From the NCBI RefSeq assembly GCF_001243045.1, contig NZ_LN849007.1:2198989-2262988 (forward strand): DNA of 64,000 nt. The letters run 5' to 3'. The notes below the pieces were generated by a model. That model was not told the origin of the DNA, did no database searches, and was given only the letters and a program-made list of their open reading frames with translations. Shown one piece after another: positions 1 to 6,171 of the stretch. A program made the position numbers and the translations under genes. Every line of letters starts with the position of its first letter. Position 1 is the first letter of the stretch. The stretch is from Clostridium niameyense (GTDB lineage Bacteria > Bacillota > Clostridia > Clostridiales > Clostridiaceae).

Positions 1-217
1 TAGTATGTTTATTAAACTCTTTTCTTATATCAACATTTTTAGCTTTCTTAAGTGTATACAACATACCAACACATACCTGTATTACATCTAGCACCTCCTC
101 TGTAGTATTTTCTGTATCATTATTTAAAATAGCTTCCTTAACTTCATTAACTTCTTCCTGCAATTTTAATAGTTCTTCTGGAAGTGTTTCCTCTTTATCT
201 AAAATCATTAAATGCAT
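1..217 (-). CDS. MazG-like nucleotide pyrophosphohydrolase family protein, partial
   Basis: The gene starts at an ATG at 217 behind an AAAGGATG-type ribosome binding site and runs off the left edge after about 72 codons; a second in-frame ATG lies at 208. The visible N-terminal part is alpha-helical and acidic, with LQEEVNEVKEA followed about 12 residues later by TEEVLDVIQ. This spacing of EExxE and ExxD resembles the metal-binding motif of all-alpha (MazG/dUTPase-like) NTP pyrophosphohydrolases, which are common in phage early regions and hydrolyse non-canonical or excess nucleotides. It begins four bases after the stop of the upstream gene, so it belongs to the leftward early operon. The family call rests on a short motif. 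Confidence 0.6.
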   Translation of the reverse strand, partial: MHLMILDKEETLPEELLKLQEEVNEVKEAILNNDTENTTEEVLDVIQVCVGMLYTLKKAKNVDIRKEFNKHT

Positions 218-220
218 ATT

Positions 221-628
221 TTACATCCTTTCAACTTTAATTCTTCCGCACCTCATATCATTTAAATTTATGCCCTCTGTATATCCTTGTACTGTTTTTA
301 TAACCGCTATATATTTTGATTTAAATATTACCCTACCTTTTATATCAACACTTCTAAGTCTTTCAGTATTTCTTAAATATTTAACTTGTACTATATCTCC
401 AGTAGTAAAACTGATTATCTTAGGCTTATATTTTTCTTTTCTTCTTATTTTTTCTGCCCCTTTAAGTGTTAGTCCCATATTTTCTGCTTTAAGCTTTACA
501 GCTATAACACTCCTGTTTAATTTATTTCCTATAGCTTCAATGTCCATTGCCTTACAATTTCTTTCTAAAAATTGTTGTTCCTCTGGTGTCCAAAACCTAT
601 ATCTAGACACTTTTTTATTCCCCCTCAA
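221..628 (-). CDS. Phage protein with N-terminal SANT/HTH-like segment
   Basis: 135 residues. The N-terminal third (about residues 11-57) reads as a trihelical DNA-binding fold: FWTPEEQQFLERN, then IEAIGNKLNRS and AVKLKAENMGL, a pattern like that of SANT/Myb-like or GcrA-like phage regulators. The rest is a beta-rich basic segment without a recognised domain. It overlaps the preceding helicase-loader gene by 14 bases and ends four bases before the MazG-like gene, so all three are translationally coupled. The role is unknown; DNA binding or transcription control in the early operon is a guess from the fold-like pattern. Confidence 0.7.
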   Translation of the reverse strand: MRGNKKVSRYRFWTPEEQQFLERNCKAMDIEAIGNKLNRSVIAVKLKAENMGLTLKGAEKIRRKEKYKPKIISFTTGDIVQVKYLRNTERLRSVDIKGRVIFKSKYIAVIKTVQGYTEGINLNDMRCGRIKVERM

Positions 629-1163
629 TCATCTTTTTTGCTATACTGCCCAACATAGTCTTTATATTTTGTGGTAACTGCTCTTCCTGTCTTTTATTTG
701 CTACAGTTACTTTATAACTTCTCATAAAGTTAGATCCTATAACTGTTTCTATAGCATTTACACTTTCTTGACTCCAATTGTGGAGTATATTATGGCTGCC
801 TATAGTTTGCTGTATTTTTACTGGTAACTTATTAAATTCTTCTTCTGCATTATAAGCTGAATTTTTTATAGCCTTTCTAACTAATCCCCATGCTTCAATC
901 TCTGTCATTTCACTTTGACCACCCGTTTTTATATAATTTATAGCTTCTATTACTTCTGCAACACTTGGAGGAAATTTATTAGTTGCTATAATTTTCTTAA
1001 TTGCAATCTGCACTAAGTTATATTCATACTCTTGTAACATGCTTGACCATAAATTAACCATAGCTTTAGCATCTATAGGTTTTAAATCTCTTGCCCATTG
1101 TGGATAAGCAGCTTTTATTACACTTAAAATTTTTATTGTATCCGTATTATTCATCTTCATCAC
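615..1163 (-). CDS. Replicative helicase loader/inhibitor, G39P-like
   Basis: 182 residues. The N-terminal region (TIKILSVIKAAYPQW, WSSMLQEYEYNLVQIAIKKIIATNKFPPSVAEV) matches the layout of the phage SPP1 G39P family (loader and inhibitor of the G40P helicase), a helical domain that binds the hexameric replicative helicase and delivers it to the phage origin. The C-terminal half is variable, as in that family. It overlaps the replisome-organizer gene by 17 bases, the usual organizer-loader gene order in phages of Gram-positive bacteria. Family assignment is by recognition of the motif pattern and the gene order, not by alignment. Confidence 0.75.
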   Translation of the reverse strand: MMKMNNTDTIKILSVIKAAYPQWARDLKPIDAKAMVNLWSSMLQEYEYNLVQIAIKKIIATNKFPPSVAEVIEAINYIKTGGQSEMTEIEAWGLVRKAIKNSAYNAEEEFNKLPVKIQQTIGSHNILHNWSQESVNAIETVIGSNFMRSYKVTVANKRQEEQLPQNIKTMLGSIAKKMIEGE

Positions 1164-1941
1164 CTAACATATTTAAAAATGGATTATCACTTTCAATTGA
1201 TTCCGTATTGCTTTCTTTATCTGTATAATTACCCTCTAATACTTTTATAAAATTATTAGGCTTTATAAACCAATCATATTTTATGGTCCACCCTCTATTA
1301 TTTTGTCCCTTTAAAAAACTAGAATAATTAATATTGTCTATGGCATTGATTACTTTATCTAAACCATATTCCTTAATTCTTGCATTGGTCATATTATATC
1401 TACTTGTACCACTATTTATAGAAATTAGTTTATTAAGTTTCAAAGAGTTCCATTTATCAATAATAGGTTGTAGTTTAATACTACTAACAACTTTAGTTGT
1501 ATCTTCTAACCTATCCTTACCTAACTCTATCTCTAACCTATCCTTACCTAACCTAACCTGTGTATCCATATTGGAGCCATCTTGTATACAATTTGTATCC
1601 ATAGATAAATTATAAGTCTTGTTATATTCTGCAAGCATTGATTTCTCTAACTTATAGAATGTTGGACTATATCTATCTGTTTGAATATAATTGTGTACTC
1701 TCCAATGCTTTATTACACAAACACCACTTTCAAATGGTATTATAAATTGTTTACCTATTAAAACTTTCATATCATCATCACTTGCTCCAACCATTCGTTG
1801 TATTTTCTTTGGATTTCCTATAAAACCATCATCATCTGCCCTCATACTTAAATGAAAATACAGTGCTTGTGTACTTAAAGGCATATCTAAAAATAAATCT
1901 GTATCTATAATTGATAAGCTAAACATTCTTCTATTTGCCAC
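1147..1941 (-). CDS. Phage replisome organizer (origin-binding replication protein)
   Basis: 264 residues. The N-terminal 100 residues (MANRRMFSLSIIDTDLFLDMP, FHLSMRADDDGFIGNPKKIQRMVGAS, VCVIKHWRVHNYI) are the winged-helix module typical of phage replisome organizers that bind the origin and recruit the helicase loader, here the next gene. A short acidic/basic tandem repeat, LGKDRLE, occurs twice near residues 131-146, exactly where the DNA carries 27-base iterons. A C-terminal helical part follows, compatible with loader contact. The ATG at 1941 is preceded by GGAGGTAGCTAAGTGG. First large gene of the leftward replication block. Confidence 0.8.
   Translation of the reverse strand: MANRRMFSLSIIDTDLFLDMPLSTQALYFHLSMRADDDGFIGNPKKIQRMVGASDDDMKVLIGKQFIIPFESGVCVIKHWRVHNYIQTDRYSPTFYKLEKSMLAEYNKTYNLSMDTNCIQDGSNMDTQVRLGKDRLEIELGKDRLEDTTKVVSSIKLQPIIDKWNSLKLNKLISINSGTSRYNMTNARIKEYGLDKVINAIDNINYSSFLKGQNNRGWTIKYDWFIKPNNFIKVLEGNYTDKESNTESIESDNPFLNMLGDEDE
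1505..1552. repeat. Two 21-bp iterons at 27-bp spacing inside the replisome organizer gene
   Basis: The sequence TCTAACCTATCCTTACCTAAC occurs exactly at 1505-1525 and again at 1532-1552, followed by a partial third copy (CTAACCTG) up to 1560. The repeat keeps the reading frame and encodes the LGKDRLE repeats. Phage replisome organizers often bind iterons located inside their own gene (lambda O and SPP1 gene 38 are the known precedents), so this is a candidate replication origin core. Confidence 0.6.
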
Positions 1942-2028
1942 TTAGCTACCTCCTTCGTAAAAATCTATATACTTTACAAAACCCCCAATATCTTATAAAC
2001 TGTAATTACGAATATTTAATTAAATTTT

Positions 2029-2286
2029 TTATTGGGCTGTTGCTGCAGCTCTTTTTTTATACTTACTAATAAGTCCACTTATACCACCACGAGAAGTTCC
2101 ATAGATTTCTGCTAATTCTTTTATTGTTAATTTGTTTCTTAGTTTCAACATATCTTCTATATCTTCTTTTGGTCTCTTTATTCCTCTACTTACTTTACCC
2201 TTTTCATATAACTCAAAGGCCTGTTCCACTGTACGGGATTTTTCTGTAAGTATTGCTACAGCTAATACATACCAATTCTCATTCAT
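2029..2286 (-). CDS. Small phage HTH protein
   Basis: 85 residues starting at the ATG at 2286, which sits behind a perfect TAAGGAGG; a longer upstream reading frame exists but has no comparable ribosome binding site and overlaps the preceding small gene. The C-terminal half contains LTIKELAEIYGTSRGGISGLISKYKKR, a clear helix-turn-helix with a basic tail. It lies between a small membrane protein and the replisome organizer on the same strand. Its likely role is a DNA-binding regulator or accessory replication factor; no closer family is recognised. Confidence 0.75.
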   Translation of the reverse strand: MNENWYVLAVAILTEKSRTVEQAFELYEKGKVSRGIKRPKEDIEDMLKLRNKLTIKELAEIYGTSRGGISGLISKYKKRAAATAQ

Positions 2287-2300
2287 TTTTAAAAACCTCC

Positions 2301-2462
2301 TTAGATTATATTTGTTAGCAATACAAGTACTGGTATTAATAAAACAAGCTCCCAACCTTCGTCACTTTCTTTAATCATTCTTTTAATATTTAGAATGATT
2401 AAAAAGGTTATTGCTAATAAACTATATACACTAAGTATTAACTGTCCTACAGTCGTCAACAT
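2301..2462 (-). CDS. Small phage membrane protein (53 aa)
   Basis: A 53-residue frame starts at the ATG at 2462 behind AAGGTAGGTG and stops at 2301; its stop codon TAA is the first part of the next gene's TAAGGAGG ribosome binding site, so the two genes are tightly coupled. It has two hydrophobic segments (about residues 7-25 and 38-53, LILSVYSLLAITFLIIL and LVLLIPVLVLLTNII) around a charged loop, as in a hairpin membrane protein. The function is unknown. The good ribosome binding site, coupling and membrane pattern argue that it is real. Confidence 0.7.
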   Translation of the reverse strand: MLTTVGQLILSVYSLLAITFLIILNIKRMIKESDEGWELVLLIPVLVLLTNII

Positions 2463-2482
2463 ATCACCTACCTTCTTACCTT

Positions 2483-2590
2483 CCTTGTAACTAAATCAAC
2501 TAATTGTCTTGGCGGTGGCTATACATTTTATTTTAGTGTGGCTCTTATCTTCGCCTACTCCCGCTCGAATTAGCTCATTTAGTTACAAGG
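2483..2590 (-). ncRNA. Candidate structured RNA or leader element in the phage early region
   Basis: A perfect 14-bp inverted repeat (CCTTGTAACTAAAT at 2483-2496, complement at 2577-2590) closes a 108-base segment. Inside it a second pairing, CTAATT with AATTAG, stacks on the first after small internal loops, and a GGCG/CGCC pair lies further in. The interior is clearly richer in G and C than its surroundings. It lies directly upstream of the small membrane protein gene at 2301-2462 on the minus strand. No reading frame through it has a usable start codon. The strand is inferred from the neighbours. The rest of the stretch from 2591 to 2767 holds only a possible promoter for the plus-strand gene. 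Confidence 0.45.
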
Positions 2591-2767
2591 ATTAAGGTAC
2601 TATTTACAATGTTCTATCATATACATATATTGGATAAATATAAACTTTTTTAGCTTGTTAAAATTTTTTATAAAGACTTTACGTCTTTAATTTATATTGG
2701 TATGGTTGTATATTTTTACTATTAATCTTCTTTTTGTGGTACAATTTTGTTGAAAGGAAGTGTATTT

Positions 2768-3574
2768 ATGTCTGAATTAAATTTAATAAAACTGCCTGAA
2801 TGTCCACAATTTATAGATGAATCTCTTTCTCCAGCTGCTAAGGAAATTGGTAAAACCCTTGGTAATATTTTTCATTTAATTTTTAGCCCTATAAATTATC
2901 CAACTGATAAGTTCAAAATCAAACAAAATGAAAATCTGAAAAAATATAAAAAAGATATAAAAAATGAGCTTTCTAAAATACCAGAAGAAAAACTAGTGGA
3001 ACCACCTTTAAATATTGTAGGTCCTGCTCTAGATGCATCTAAGTTTTATATTGAAAAAGATGAATTCAGAAAAATGTTTTCAAAACTTATTGCTTCATCA
3101 ATGAATATTGATAATAAAAATTTCTCGCATTCTTCTTTTATTGAAATAATAAAACAACTTAGTCCTTTTGATGCTTTAGTTTTAAAAGAATTATCTCATA
3201 AACCTGAACATCCTATTATTACTTATATGCTGTTAGAAAATGAGTTTTCTTCCTTTGGTAGAACCGGATGTGCTGTCGTTAAAGATTTAATAAAATTAGA
3301 TTGTATTACTGATGAAAAATCATTAAATCTTTTACATATGGCACTAGATAACCTATCCAGATTGAATTTAATTTCTATAGGTTATAATTCTGAACTTTCT
3401 GATATTGAAGCTTATAAAAATACTCTTGATTTTTTTGAAAACTTTATAAAACCACAAATTAAACTTACTTATTTAATAAGACCAGAATTTAAAAATAGAA
3501 GCCTACATCCTCGCTATGGAGTACTTGAGCTAACAAATTACGGTTTAAATTTTATTAACACCTGTATTTCATAG
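2768..3574 (+). CDS. DUF4393 / Abi-alpha family protein (putative abortive infection)
   Basis: 268 residues from the ATG at 2768, preceded by GAAAGGAAG; an in-frame TTG at 2747 lacks a site. The central part, PLNIVGPALDASKFYIEKDE followed by MFSKLIASSMN and the SPFDALVLKEL segment, matches the DUF4393 (Abi-alpha) family, linked to abortive infection in Firmicutes. N-terminal residues 12-40 form a hydrophobic/helical region. It is the only plus-strand gene in an otherwise leftward early region, with its own upstream A+T-rich promoter-like region (TACAAT at 2740-2745), which is the signature of a moron. Convergent with, and overlapping by 20 bases, a small membrane protein gene. Phage exclusion is inferred from the family. 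Confidence 0.75.
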   Translation: MSELNLIKLPECPQFIDESLSPAAKEIGKTLGNIFHLIFSPINYPTDKFKIKQNENLKKYKKDIKNELSKIPEEKLVEPPLNIVGPALDASKFYIEKDEFRKMFSKLIASSMNIDNKNFSHSSFIEIIKQLSPFDALVLKELSHKPEHPIITYMLLENEFSSFGRTGCAVVKDLIKLDCITDEKSLNLLHMALDNLSRLNLISIGYNSELSDIEAYKNTLDFFENFIKPQIKLTYLIRPEFKNRSLHPRYGVLELTNYGLNFINTCIS

Positions 3575-3743
3575 CTTTTAATGCATCTAAAGTTATAATC
3601 TTTAATTCTTCCATAAATTCATTTGTTATTTTATCTACTTTCTTTAAAAATTTATAATTAATAATCATATTTATTGTTGTGACTGTAATAGTTGAAACTG
3701 CGATACTTGCTATTATGGTCACCATAATTATATTTTTATCCAT
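3555..3743 (-). CDS. Small single-pass membrane protein
   Basis: 62 residues behind a strong AGGAGG site. An N-terminal hydrophobic stretch of about 25 residues (IIMVTIIASIAVSTITVTTI) is followed by a basic segment and an amphipathic helix ending in a Cys. Its 3' end overlaps the 3' end of the DUF4393 gene by 20 bases on the other strand, so the two transcripts can pair. It is part of the leftward phage operon after the antirepressor. The function is unknown; a superinfection-exclusion or holin-like peptide would fit its size, but nothing in the sequence decides. Confidence 0.65.
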   Translation of the reverse strand: MDKNIIMVTIIASIAVSTITVTTINMIINYKFLKKVDKITNEFMEELKIITLDALKAMKYRC

Positions 3744-3813
3744 TCCTATTTCCTCCTAAAAACTTACTTGATTATTAGCATTTATTATTCTATTACTAAA
3801 ACCTTTTACTTAT

Positions 3814-3966
3814 TTACTTGTCTCCTTGTTTACTTGTTTTCAAATTTTCCTCTGGAAAATCTAATTTTATTTTTCCATCCCTTATAAGTTCACTTACAAC
3901 TCTATTCAATATTTTTGTTGCTTCCTTTGGATCCTGTTTTCCTATAATCTTACATTCAAGTAACAT
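3814..3966 (-). CDS. Small phage protein (50 aa)
   Basis: A 50-residue frame begins at the ATG at 3966, behind GGGAGGTGAGTAA, only 13 bases after the antirepressor stop, and ends at 3814. It reads as a compact soluble protein with a central amphipathic helix (KEATKILNRVVSELIRDGKI) and a hydrophilic tail. Size and position fit the many small early proteins of clostridial phages; no function is recognised. The perfect ribosome binding site and operon position support it being expressed. Confidence 0.65.
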   Translation of the reverse strand: MLLECKIIGKQDPKEATKILNRVVSELIRDGKIKLDFPEENLKTSKQGDK

Positions 3967-3979
3967 TTACTCACCTCCC

Positions 3980-4786
3980 TTAGTTACAAGCTATCTCACT
4001 TTCAGCTTGTCCTTCTATAAACTTATTTATAAAGTACATTTGACCTTTGCCAGTTACTTTAGGTGTCTTACTTATGCTTATATGTCCATCACTATGTGTT
4101 ATTGATGTTTCCTTAACCTCAAATAGTCCTATATCCATACTGTATTGAGTTGGCATGTTATAATCAGTTCCTTTTCTTTTAATTAAATAACCATTATCTC
4201 TAAGCCATCTGAATAATCTGTTTTGTCCCATATCAACTCCATTCTGTTTTAATATCTTAGCTAGTTCTCCTACTAAAATTGAAGCATGTGAAGCTGAAAC
4301 TGCATTTGCAAATAAAACCTTAGGCTTTTGCTCTTGAAGTTGATTTTCTTTTTCGGCATTTTCTAATCTTAATTTTTCAATGCTTTTATTTGCAATTTCT
4401 AAAGCCCTTTTCATTATCATTTCTGGACTATTCCATGCTTTCTCCACTGCTATAAAATATTGCCTTGCTTGTTTACTTAACCTTTTAGTATCTATGTTTG
4501 TTCTTGGTGCTACACCAGCTATCATACAAATTTCTTTCGCAGTATCAAGTGTTAAAATATATTCGATCTTAGTACCACCACCATTATTTGCACTCGTCTT
4601 TAAAAGCGTGTGTGTTTTATCTTCTTCCGAACCAACTGCCTCAAGTTGATTTTTAATCCAATGTGAGAAATCTTGTTGAACTTTTAAAAATTCATGTAGT
4701 TTTCTCCCACTGATTATTACTTCACCGTTATCGTTATGTTGTAATGGTATAAGTTGTTGATTTTTAAAAACTTGTACATTATTCAT
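3980..4786 (-). CDS. Phage antirepressor, AntA/AntB-like N-terminus plus KilAC domain
   Basis: 268 residues. Residues 20-110 form an AntA/AntB-like DNA-binding region (VIISGRKLHEFLKVQQDFSHW, YILTLDTAKEICMIAG, SKQARQYFIAVEKAW). A helical linker follows, then a C-terminal KilAC domain (ILKQNGVDMGQNRLFRWLRD, then GYLIKR and VTGKGQMYFINKF). Such proteins relieve repression by the CI-like regulator and promote lytic growth. The gene lies directly downstream of the Cro-like gene, 14 bases apart, in the leftward early operon. The start at 4786 follows CAGGAGATGATTAA. Confidence 0.9.
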   Translation of the reverse strand: MNNVQVFKNQQLIPLQHNDNGEVIISGRKLHEFLKVQQDFSHWIKNQLEAVGSEEDKTHTLLKTSANNGGGTKIEYILTLDTAKEICMIAGVAPRTNIDTKRLSKQARQYFIAVEKAWNSPEMIMKRALEIANKSIEKLRLENAEKENQLQEQKPKVLFANAVSASHASILVGELAKILKQNGVDMGQNRLFRWLRDNGYLIKRKGTDYNMPTQYSMDIGLFEVKETSITHSDGHISISKTPKVTGKGQMYFINKFIEGQAESEIACN

Positions 4787-4800
4787 TTAATCATCTCCTG

Positions 4801-5022
4801 TTAATGTTTAATCTTATCTATTAAAGAATTTATATCTAATTTTAAAATTCTCGCTAAAATCAGCAATTTTTCTGAGCTTGGTGCATATCTTCCCGCTTCT
4901 AAATCAGCTAAATAACTTCGAGAAATCCCTACTCTTTTAGATAGATTTGCCTGCGTCATGTTTTCCTTTATTCTAGCTTCTTTTAAAATTTTCCCAATAA
5001 TGATTTTGTTTTCTGATATCAT
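4801..5022 (-). CDS. Cro-like XRE-family transcriptional regulator
   Basis: 73 residues, made almost entirely of one HTH_XRE domain: GKILKEARIKENMTQANLSKRVGISRSYLADLEAGRYAPSSEKL. The recognition helix region (GISRSYLADLEAGRYAPS) is nearly the same as in the divergent repressor (NISRGYLADLEADRYNPS), so the two probably compete for the same operators, as Cro and CI do. Start at 5022 after AAAGGAGG. First gene of the leftward early operon under the promoter at 5048-5076. Confidence 0.9.
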   Translation of the reverse strand: MISENKIIIGKILKEARIKENMTQANLSKRVGISRSYLADLEAGRYAPSSEKLLILARILKLDINSLIDKIKH

Positions 5023-5047
5023 GTTTCAACCTCCTTTCGATACGTTA

Positions 5048-5076
5048 ATTGTAATGTATTCACGTCAATATGTAAA
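5048..5076 (-). promoter_or_regulatory. Leftward early promoter of the phage element
   Basis: On the minus strand, TTTACA (5076-5071) and TACAAT (5053-5048) are separated by 17 bases. Imperfect half-sites (CGTTAAT at 5043-5049 and ATTCACG at 5058-5064) overlap it, like the operator at 5085-5100. It would drive the Cro-like and antirepressor genes. Confidence 0.65.
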
Positions 5077-5084
5077 GTTTCCTT

Positions 5085-5100
5085 GTCGTGAATTAACGAC
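5085..5100. promoter_or_regulatory. Operator-like palindrome upstream of the leftward promoter
   Basis: GTCGTGAATTAACGAC is an imperfect 16-bp palindrome with GTCGT/ACGAC arms around an AATT core. It resembles the palindrome at 5222-5236 (GTCGGTAATTCCGAC), so both are likely sites for the CI/Cro-like pair. Confidence 0.55.
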
Positions 5101-5181
5101 TATAATTATTCATTTTTAAGCATTTGTAGTGTCACGCCTTCATTTTCCTTTTATATGCTTGTATTTCCGTCATTTTGCATA

Positions 5182-5236
5182 TTGATTTTAATTTGTTGAA
5201 CAATTATAATAAACTTATATGGTCGGTAATTCCGAC
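5182..5236 (+). promoter_or_regulatory. Repressor-gene promoter with operator just downstream
   Basis: TTGATT (5182-5187) and a perfect TATAAT (5205-5210) lie 17 bases apart. The palindrome GTCGGTAATTCCGAC at 5222-5236 covers the expected early transcribed region, where a bound repressor would block elongation or initiation. This suggests autorepression of the CI-like gene. Confidence 0.7.
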
Positions 5237-5255
5237 ACACTAAGGAGGTTTTTAA

Positions 5256-5669
5256 ATGAAAATAGGTGTTACTTTGAAAAAATTAAGAAAAGGCGCTAAC
5301 CTTACTCAAAAGGCTTTAGCTGATAAGTGTAATATATCGCGAGGTTACTTAGCCGACTTAGAAGCTGATAGGTATAACCCTAGTATTGATACATTAAAAA
5401 CTATTGCAGACGCTCTTGGTGTTTCAGTAAACGACTTCTTTGATGAAGAAACTAAAAAAGAAAAAACAGATACATCTATAAAAAAGGACTTATCTGTTAT
5501 ACCTAAAGAATTTACTAACTCTGATGAAGCTAGAGAGTATGTAAATAAACATCAAATATTCGGTTCTAATGGTTTTGATTCTGACAAATTAGATGATAAT
5601 GAAATATTAGACTTCGCTAATGAACTTTTAAAACAAATGGAACTTATAAGTTTTAAATTTAAAAAGTAG
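5256..5669 (+). CDS. CI-like XRE-family repressor
   Basis: 137 residues with an N-terminal HTH_XRE domain (about residues 1-65: GVTLKKLRKGANLTQKALAD, then the NISRGYLADLEADRYNPS turn and recognition helix). An acidic C-terminal part follows that lacks the S24 (LexA-like) peptidase Ser/Lys signature, so RecA-driven self-cleavage is not expected. Induction more likely runs through the adjacent ImmA-like peptidase, as in ICEBs1 ImmR/ImmA. The ATG at 5256 follows TAAGGAGG. It is followed nine bases later by the peptidase gene. Confidence 0.88.
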   Translation: MKIGVTLKKLRKGANLTQKALADKCNISRGYLADLEADRYNPSIDTLKTIADALGVSVNDFFDEETKKEKTDTSIKKDLSVIPKEFTNSDEAREYVNKHQIFGSNGFDSDKLDDNEILDFANELLKQMELISFKFKK

Positions 5670-5678
5670 GTGATTATA

Positions 5679-6119
5679 TTGCACTGGATTGATGACATTG
5701 TATTAGGACTAATAGACACATATGGCACTAATAATCCTTATGAACTATGTGATGCATTAAATATATTTATTATTAAGTTAGAACCAGTAAATAAGTTACT
5801 ACAAGATAATCATAGTGTTTATATAAGAAATTTTTATGGAAAAGAAATTATTTTTATAAGAAATAACTTACATAAAAAACATGAACTATTTTATTTAAGA
5901 CATGAATTAGGTCATGCAATTTTACAACCCGATATTGAACATTCGCTAAATAAAGACTTATTAAATATTCCTAAATTCGAAAAACAAGCTGATTATTTTG
6001 CACTCAAGCTAAGTAATATAGAATTTGATGAAATAGAAATGTATCAAATGACTTATAAACAAATAGCTAGTTGTATTGAAGTTCCCGCAAGAGCTTTAAA
6101 ACAACTAGTTAATTTATAA
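5679..6119 (+). CDS. ImmA/IrrE-type metallopeptidase
   Basis: 146 residues from a TTG at 5679, placed four bases after GGTGAT; an in-frame GTG at 5670 overlaps the site. The zinc motif HELGH is at about residues 75-79, within FYLRHELGHAILQP, and a later acidic segment (FEKQADYFALKL) has the usual downstream Glu/Asp region of COG2856 proteins. In known elements such peptidases cleave the neighbouring XRE repressor after DNA damage or a quorum signal. Co-transcribed with the CI-like repressor, so it is the likely antirepressor trigger of this element. Confidence 0.88.
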   Translation: MHWIDDIVLGLIDTYGTNNPYELCDALNIFIIKLEPVNKLLQDNHSVYIRNFYGKEIIFIRNNLHKKHELFYLRHELGHAILQPDIEHSLNKDLLNIPKFEKQADYFALKLSNIEFDEIEMYQMTYKQIASCIEVPARALKQLVNL

Positions 6120-6171
6120 TATATTTTTTAAATTATAATCAAACATATATTCGGTTTTCAATAAGGAGGTT

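Noticed and set aside
270-677. Plus-strand frame opposite the SANT-like and loader genes
   Set aside because: No ribosome binding site, crosses two well-supported overlapping genes, composition typical of an antisense shadow.
2500-2580. A protein-like frame on the minus strand through the candidate RNA (RAGVGEDKSHTKIK...)
   Set aside because: It has no start codon, is closed by stops on both sides and has no ribosome binding site. A second protein-like stretch in another frame follows (RQLVDLVTRKV). A frameshifted gene remnant remains an alternative, but the symmetric pairing fits RNA better.
2483-2590. Small self-cleaving ribozyme (twister-like UAA and GCGGG features)
   Set aside because: The conserved twister core (CAAGCCCG-type loop and double pseudoknot) is not present, nor could I fit hammerhead, hatchet or pistol cores.
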